From Melastoma dodecandrum (taxonomy: Eukaryota; Streptophyta; Magnoliopsida; Myrtales; Melastomataceae), in NCBI GenBank assembly GCA_029817715.1, contig JARUPY010000154.1, positions 3,375,501 through 3,439,500 on the forward strand: a DNA stretch of 64,000 bases, written 5' to 3'. Under the pieces are notes generated by a model. The model ran no database searches. It was given only the letters and a program-made list of their open reading frames with translations, and was not told the origin of the DNA. Each line of letters begins with the position of its first letter. Position 1 is the stretch's first letter. Both the position numbers and the translations under genes were made by a program. Positions 57,861-64,000 of this stretch are shown in pieces.

Positions 57861-58472
57861 GCCTTGCCACGAAATCTACGAGACCCAACAATCAATTCCA
57901 GATAAAAACGCGAACTTGATCACCGGGTCCGATCCCTTTCGAGGGAATTCCGTTGATTCTTAGGAAGAGGAAAGGGATGGTAGGGGTGATCGGCAAAAGA
58001 ACAAAGAACATCACGGTGCCGATGAGGATTGGAGGAACAGTACAAAAGAGGACACTTTCGGTTTGGTTCGGTAGGGTGGGATGTATGGGATGGGTACTCC
58101 GAAAATCCAAACCGCGGGTCCTCCTCCAGATAGGAACATGGGAAATCAGGGGACGGTGAAGGAACGGATAAAAGCAGGGACTTTTTCACTTCTCCCAGCT
58201 TGCTGTCAAGAGGTAAAAAGGTAAGAAGGCGAGAGACATGGACAAGATTCGATTTTTCTTTTTTAGGTTATTACGGACTGTTTAAGGAGGCGGCAAAGTA
58301 GGGGGAGATTAGACACTGTTTTGAAGTACGTGGAAATGAGATTGGGATTGGTTTGTTCACTATTGTTTTAAGAAGCAATGACTGACTTATGGGTTTGAGC
58401 AGGAGTTATACTAATCTTTTGTCGGGGCCTCCTCTCTGATGATTTAAATTATGAGCATGCGTCATCCACACT
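57861..58472. promoter_or_regulatory. Upstream region of the GTD-binding gene
   Basis: The 5' UTR and promoter of the minus-strand gene share this divergent space with the cytochrome b5 gene. I see no clear motif to call. Confidence 0.4.
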
Positions 58473-58555
58473 CTGGATATGTGCGAGTGGTTTAAGGAGA
58501 CGGAATTGAAATCTGTTGGGCTACGCCTGCGCAGGTTCGAACCCTGCTGTCGGCG
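58473..58555 (+). tRNA. tRNA-Ser(UGA)-like sequence, probably degenerate
   Basis: The 83 bases follow a plant tRNA-Ser(UGA): A-box-like GTGCGAGTGGTTTAAGG with one extra T, an anticodon loop ATTGAAA (anticodon TGA) closed by a five-pair stem, the long variable arm of serine tRNAs, and a perfect B box GGTTCGAACCC, then TTTT. The acceptor stem has two mismatches (first and third pairs) where the canonical tRNA has G-C and C-G, and the D loop is one base longer. The internal promoter is largely kept, so it may still be transcribed, but correct maturation is doubtful. Confidence 0.65.
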
Positions 58556-58802
58556 TTTTCCTCTGGGCGTAGATGACGGCTGACAACCTTCAAACCCTAC
58601 CTACCACAACGACAACTACCTTCCCAATCTCATTTCCACTATTAATTTATGACCTTTGACCCTCCTCACCAAACCCTTTCAATCTTCATCCCTCCCAACT
58701 ACAACAACAACAATCCACCTACTCTCTCTTTCATTGACACAGAGGCCTCGACTTCCTTCTTTTGCTATACATCGACAGTCATCTGCATCACCCCCACCAA
58801 CC
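58556..58802. promoter_or_regulatory. 5' leader and promoter of cytochrome b5
   Basis: C/A-rich leader typical of plant 5' UTRs (ACTACAACAACAACAATCC at about 58698) leading to the start context CACCAACCATGAG. No TATA box can be assigned with certainty. Confidence 0.4.
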
Positions 58803-59379
58803 ATGAGTTCCAGCTCCAAGGTTTACACCTTGTCCCAGGTTTCCCAGCACAACTCCCCCCACGACTGCTGGATCGTCGTCCACGGCAAGGTCCCTTTACT
58901 TCCCCTTCTCATCCCTGTTTCCCTGTATCTCCTTTCGATTTTACTCACACTGTGGAGCTTTCCGAACAGGTTTATGATGTCACCAAATTCTTGCTTGACC
59001 ATCCCGGCGGCGATGACGTTATTCTGTCAGCGACAGGTTCTCGGTCCTCCATGTCGTGGTGAAAGTTAAGTGTTGCTTTAGCGTGATTGTGGAAGAATCT
59101 TATATGTATCGCTGCCTTGCAGGAAAGGATGCGACCAGTGATTTCGAGGATATCGGGCACAGCAGCACTGCCGTGGCGATGATGAATGAATTCTTCGTCG
59201 GCCACATCAATCAGTCCACCATCCCTGAGAAAACAGAATATACCCCTCCGAAACAGCCTCATTACAACCAGGATAAGACTAAGGAGTTCGTCGTAAGGCT
59301 GCTTCAGTTACTGGTTCCCCTGGTGATCCTGGGCGTGGCGGTCGGGATTCGTTTCTACACCAAATCAGCTTCGGCTTGA
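58803..59379 (+). CDS. CB5: Cytochrome b5, ER membrane form
   Basis: Three coding exons (58803-58889, 58970-59036, 59123-59379) give 136 aa. The haem domain has VYTLSQVSQHNSPHDCWIVV, then VYDVTKFLLDHPGGDDVILS with the HPGG haem-ligand histidine, and the second axial His in FEDIGHSSTAVAMM. A charged linker (KQPHYNQDKTKEF) precedes a C-terminal membrane anchor VVRLLQLLVPLVILGVAVGI and the short RFYTKSASA tail, as in tail-anchored ER isoforms. It donates electrons to desaturases and P450 enzymes. Both introns have standard GT-AG ends and correct phase. Confidence 0.95.
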
Positions 59380-59668
59380 GACCCCGATAATGAAATCTAT
59401 TTACGTTTTCCCTGCGAAATCTGCAGTTTGAGTTTTTCTTTTTGAGATCCCATGGATTTTACAATGTACCGTCGGTTTGGAGGTCTATCCTTTGACCGGA
59501 TCAGATTTCAGCATTCTTCTCGAGATTTTGTTACCTTAGCTGCGGTTTTGCATTACAGTCGTGTCCGATGAAGCCGGGAATCGGTCATCACTGAGTTGCT
59601 CCGGCCTAAAGTGACCTTTGCATCATCAACCCCAACAAAATGGCATCATAAAACAAATGTGGTACAAT
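59380..59668. other. Convergent 3' flanks
   Basis: 3' UTRs of cytochrome b5 (+) and the NPH3/BTB gene (-). Nothing else is visible. Confidence 0.55.
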
Positions 59669-61827
59669 CTAGTCTGCACTTGCGTATGCCCTCTCGACCA
59701 TCTTTGAATCAGTTCTTGGAGATGGTTTCGAGGGAGAACTTGATCCTCTAGAGGAACCATATCCGAATACACCGAACTTGCCTATTTTCTTTGAGAACGA
59801 GCTCATGAACTTGCGGGAGCCCGACTTTTCCATGTCCCTCTTCATGCACACGTGATCCTTCTCGAGATCGCTGAGCCTCATCCTTAGGCGTGTGAGCTCA
59901 AGCTTCAGTTCCCGGTTCTCTCGCCTCAACGATGAGTAGTTGTCCCGGGGAGACATGGCTGCACTGAGCGCTCCGCTGCCAATTCGCCAGGACTGGTGCA
60001 TAGATCTCGGTTCGTCCTCATCGTGCGAGCAGCATAGGGCATTCCTTAGCCTCATTTGCTCAAAGTAGAGTACCTGAACGATCGATTGGAGGGGAAGGCG
60101 TTCGTTCTGTGCGGCATGGGCGCCAGCTTCTGGGGAGAGCTTCTGGAAATCGATAAGCTTGCAGAGCCTCTTCCTGTCCGACTCTAGTAAAGCTGGATGA
60201 GCCTGTCGCATTGCGAAACAACGTGCTGCTCAGAGCAAGATTTGTAATGAATTGAATGAGTGTGGGTCGAAAGCCGTACCTTTAGATAGACATCAATGGC
60301 TCGATATAATCCATCGTGAATAGTGCGAGCGTGCATAGGTAAGGCCTCCACGATCACCATGAACTTAGAGAGCTTGAGGTTTGCATCGGGGGCGATTTCA
60401 GCAAGGAAATTATCCACGAGTTTTGCGACTTTGTACAATGAGCTCTGGGATGGAGAACGTGGGATATCTGATTCGAAGATGGACCTGTCCTCCATGTCGT
60501 CCTCCTCATCGTCGCTAAGCTCCTGCTGCGAGAAGTTGACTAGTATTCTGTGGACCGTATCCACATCAAAGAGAGTGTCACCCGAGTGCTTGAATGACGG
60601 AATCAGGAGATCGTTAAGAGAGGCCATCTCCAACTGCGAGGCAATCCTTCTCTCGAGATCGAGCCTGCATCCAACTGCAGAGTCAACCATCACCGCGCTT
60701 CGGAGGAAACCGAAGAGGTAGTTGAGCGTAACAGCTTGCTTCTCGACTGGCAATAGGCTCACAATCGTCTCCACCACGAGCTTCTCGTGGTCCTCAAGAC
60801 TTTCCGATCTTTGCCCTGCTGGCTGAGTCCACAGGCTCGACCTCTTGGTCAATTCCTTCTCGGCATAGTTCACGAGCGATGTCCCGATGCTCTCGGGACG
60901 CACTCCCCGACATTTCATCGCCAACACAACCCTCTGATAAAAATCCACCCTCAGGTTCGAGATATCCTCGATCCACCAGTCGCTGTCGCACTTGGACGAC
61001 TTGCTCATCTGAAGCCTCCCTGAGCTGCTGTACTCCAACCTCGAGAAGCTGGACGCTATCTGCTCAGTAGAAGCCTTCGACGCAATCGCATCCACGCACC
61101 TTCCAACAATCCCCAGCTCATCCGCGAGAGGGATCAACCCCTCGCATTGCCGGAGGACCTCGACACTCATCTCAAGGCTCCGGCAAACCACACACTCAAG
61201 ATACTCCTCCGCCCGTGAGCCGAGGTTGTCCTTAGAGAACTCCTCGGTCATCTCGAGATAGTCCGACACGCAACAGAGCTGAGCGACATTCCCGGGCGTG
61301 ATCTCGAAGTTGATCCCGTAACAGAACTTCGCCGCGACCTCGAAGGAATCAGGGCCTCCGGGCAAGACAAGTAGCTCGACTCGCGAAACATCTGTATCCC
61401 GGTGTCCCGCGACGAGCTTCCTGATCTTGCCGCACCGCGAGACGAGCGGGAACTGGGGACCCGTTTCCATCCAAAAACCACTAATCAGCAACATTCTAAC
61501 ATGGAACGAATCGAGAGAGGATAAATCATCGCCAGTAGAAAGTGAATTTCGTGAACAAGACAAAGAACCTTGTGTAAAGCAAAGGTAGTCCCTCCAATGT
61601 CGATGGTGATATCACTCGGAACATCCCTGAATATCCTTACAAAACAAACAAACACCGAAAACCATTGTCCTAAAATCAGGACAAATTCTCACACTCCCAG
61701 AAAAACAATCTAAACAAAAAAAAGACAAGAAAAATATCAAAATCTAATACCATTCGTTGTATCTTTGCCTCGAACACTTTGACAACAGCACCTGCTGTTG
61801 ATCCATGAAATGATGCTTCTTCTCCAT
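59669..61827 (-). CDS. BTB/POZ and NPH3 domain protein
   Basis: Four coding exons on the minus strand (61751-61827, 61569-61635, 60280-61452, 59669-60202) give 616 aa. The BTB/POZ half begins [20 protein letters not shown] and [20 protein letters not shown], then [20 protein letters not shown]. The NPH3 domain includes [40 protein letters not shown] and, in the last exon, the signature [20 protein letters not shown] with [21 protein letters not shown] coiled coil ([20 protein letters not shown]) and a Ser-rich basic C-terminus follow. The family (NPH3/RPT2-like) acts at the plasma membrane as adaptors of CUL3 ubiquitin ligases in phototropin and auxin-transport signalling. Start chosen: [11 protein letters not shown], in the usual short leading exon. 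Confidence 0.93.
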
Positions 61828-63432
61828 TCTGAAAAGATATTCAGAAAATCAAAGGCCGATGGGAATGTGAGGGGAGAGAGTGAGACAGGCGTTGGTATTT
61901 TCTTGCAAAACTATTCATTCTCCCTTCCTGCAAGTCAAGTGTTGCTATCAACTGGGGTGGGACTGGACCACTAATGGTGTCTGAAACAGGAAGATTTTCA
62001 TCTGCAATAAAGATTTCTCAAAAGGAGGAGGGACAGGAGGCTGTGTGTGTGTGTGTGTGTGTTGTATTTGTAGAGGTCAAGGGAAAAGAAGGCAATCAAA
62101 TAGCAAAGGGGGATGGGGCTTTTTTCCTTCCTTCTCGACAACTAATTTTTTTGTCTGCTCCATTCGAAAAGGAAATCAAAACAAAAAGTACGTGTGGAGT
62201 GGTCAACCCAAATTAGTGTAGTTAATTTGTGTACAAACTAATTATAGGTAGTAAAAATATTTCGCCTTCTAGCACGTTTAATTTCGAAATTAAATGCTTT
62301 AAATCACGAAACAACCAACAAAACTATATTCTTTCTCCCCGTGATCACGTGATAACAATTTTATGTACAGTCCCATTTACATTCTCTTACCAAAGAAAAG
62401 AATTACTATCATCATAAGAAGAAGACGTTACTTTTTTGGTATTATGGTCATGATTTCCAACTATCGACAGATATCGGCATTGTCATTGGCATGGGATGGG
62501 GAGCATTATGATTTGCGCGTGTCGCCCCTTTCACTTATCACCACCATCATCTCTGCCTGCCTGCCTATTCACACATCCCTTTTCCTTTTCACCTTTTTTT
62601 ACATTTCATGAGAAAAAGGTGCTAAATAAATTTGCATCATCATCCCGCCAAATTTTATTTGGTAATATGGTTAAATCATTTATTCTGGTCTTTGGTGGAG
62701 GAATGGGAGTGGTGTCAATGGGCGATGGTGGGGTGTTTGCCCTTCGTTAAAAGTCACGTTATAATTATCATTAGTAGTATTAATATCATCCCATCACATC
62801 CATCTAACTTTAGTGGGGTATCCCTCATTCATTTTTTTGTACTAAAATAAGATCAGCCATAGCCCCTCACGTAATTCATCTCCACCAATTGTTAACAAGT
62901 TGTTTAATATTAAAATTTTTTTGACATGATGTTCCTCCTACTACTCTCACATCCTTATCTTTTTGCTTCTTTTCTTTCCCTGTGCAACACACGAGATGTC
63001 CCTTTTCAAACCAGGAGCATAAACCCAAGTACGTGAAACTTCGCAATCCCTACTCAACGCATCATTTTACAAGCGACACTATAGCTAGCTTATACGAGAA
63101 GGCCCCGCGCGGCAATGTGGTACGACCGGTCGGTAATGCGTTGCGTCGGCATTCGATGATGCTGTGTGGTAAACTTACGAAGATGATGGGGCAGATGGGT
63201 GGGTTGTAAGTTTGTCTCCAGAGTACACACGCTCTTGTTTGTTTGAAACGAGTTGGTGGATTTTAGGACAAGTTCGACCTGGAGTATGGGCCAGGTTGGC
63301 CCGGCCCAAACTAGCACATACATGCTGTTGCTGCTCCGGTGGATGGATGGAGCCGGAATCCGGATCTGAATGGGGGTGTCTGTGCCTCGATTGTTGGAGG
63401 GGGAGTTGCGTTAGAGAAGAGGTCGCACGCAG
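61828..63432. promoter_or_regulatory. Divergent intergenic region between NPH3/BTB (-) and BSD-domain (+) genes
   Basis: The left end holds the NPH3/BTB 5' UTR and promoter, with a (TG)n microsatellite at about 62042-62062. The rest is AT-rich with no gene. The last 150 bases form the leader of the BSD-domain gene. Confidence 0.45.
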
Positions 63433-63949
63433 ATGGACTGGTCTTCATGGTTTAGGAAAGCGCTGCTCAAGGACAGCAGCAAGGCGGCCGCCACCTCCAC
63501 CGCCGATCCCACCAAGGCCAAGGATCCTCCCCAGCCTTCGAAGAAGCAGCCCCGGTTGAATCTATCCGATTTGGAAGAGTACGGGATCACGGACAAGTTG
63601 GTCGATTTTGTCAGCGCCTTCACCGTGGACACCTTCAAGAGTTTCCCTCTTCAGGGCAAGTTCGTTTTTTTTTTCGGGGTAGTGCTGTGGGATTGGATTT
63701 GAGTGGTGGATTCATGGAAAAAGAGTGGTTTTGATTTGTGGGTCCTGGGTGAATGTTTTTGGGGTTTACTGATTTGGCGTTCGGTTGGGCAGTAGGATCG
63801 GAAAGGTTAGGGATTGATTGATTGGTCCTGCAGATGGCGATGAACCTGGGAGAGACATTGAGAGTGGGGCAACTGCTGAGGTCAATCACAAGAGAGATCT
63901 CTCTGAATGGCAGGAGAAGCATGCCACTCTCGCCCTCGCCCGAGTCAAG
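63433..63949 (+). CDS. BSD-domain protein, 5' part (runs off the window)
   Basis: Exon 1 (63433-63655) encodes MDWSSWFRKALLKDSSKAA, a Pro/Lys linker and LNLSDLEEYGITDKLVDFVS followed by AFTVDTFKSFPLQ. Exon 2 (63834-63949) gives DGDEPGRDIESGATAEVNH and KRDLSEWQEKHATLALARVK, ending at a standard donor. These match the N-terminal part of the plant BSD-domain family; the BSD domain itself should follow beyond base 64000. The family name comes from BTF2-like factors, synapse-associated and DOS2-like proteins; its plant role is unclear. The first intron starts with GC (CAGG/GCAAGT, 63656-63661); using the nearby GT at 63660 would give a stop. Confidence 0.82.
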
Positions 63950-64000
63950 GTTTGTTGCTCTTGCTTTGTTGTCCCACTGGTGTAGGCTATTGTGTTATGT

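Noticed and set aside
1..64000. CRISPR array, operon or prokaryotic origin
   Set aside because: No regularly spaced repeats with unique spacers; spliced genes and plant families throughout.

Overview
This is plant nuclear DNA, most likely from a dicot. Genes are split by short GT-AG introns, intergenic DNA is AT-rich with homopolymer and microsatellite tracts, and plant-only families are present (DUF506, NPH3/BTB, GTD-binding/DUF593, bidomain GTP cyclohydrolase I, ceQORH). I cannot name the species. I built spliced models for 17 protein-coding genes (one running off the right edge) from conserved residues, splice signals and reading-frame phase.

Layout. 0-2.4 kb: edge of a hAT transposase remnant, then an intronless DUF506 gene (-). 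2.7-12.3 kb: gene-poor, with a hAT-type non-autonomous element (perfect 8-bp target-site duplication), a decayed ARF-GAP gene, a Mutator-like MITE (perfect 9-bp duplication), a 38-G tract and no intact gene. 12.5-23.6 kb: a bHLH62/CIB3-type factor (+), an FKBP62/ROF1-type immunophilin (-), a broken GH17 copy and an intact GH17 + X8 glucanase gene (+). 24-30.6 kb: a scrambled duplication zone of ceQORH and GTP cyclohydrolase I, with one intact copy of each and three decayed pieces. 31-38.9 kb: a G3BP-like NTF2+RRM gene (+), an unnamed membrane-anchored protein (-) and a 48-aa wound-responsive-type protein (-). 40-53.8 kb: an AP2 gene (+), DPMS3 (+), an RNF4-like RING gene (-), a PIG-S pseudogene (+), a SAM-domain gene (-) and a second RING gene (-). 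54-64 kb: LTR remnants with initiator-Met primer sites, a GTD-binding gene (-) with an internal TAG before a conserved-looking tail, a degraded tRNA-Ser, cytochrome b5 (+), an NPH3/BTB gene (-) and the start of a BSD-domain gene (+).

The genes are independent housekeeping and regulatory loci; nothing suggests a shared pathway or metabolic cluster. What links them is inherited order. From memory, many have counterparts in one Arabidopsis chromosome 3 interval (about At3g07120 to At3g07350). Against that background PIG-S stands out as decayed at its expected place. Other points of interest are four apparent GC-AG introns among 54 modelled, the ceQORH/GCH1 duplication, the internal stop in the GTD-binding gene, and a one-base phase conflict at the 3' end of the AP2 gene. 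I found no CRISPR array, viral gene, toxin system or clearly new multi-gene system.
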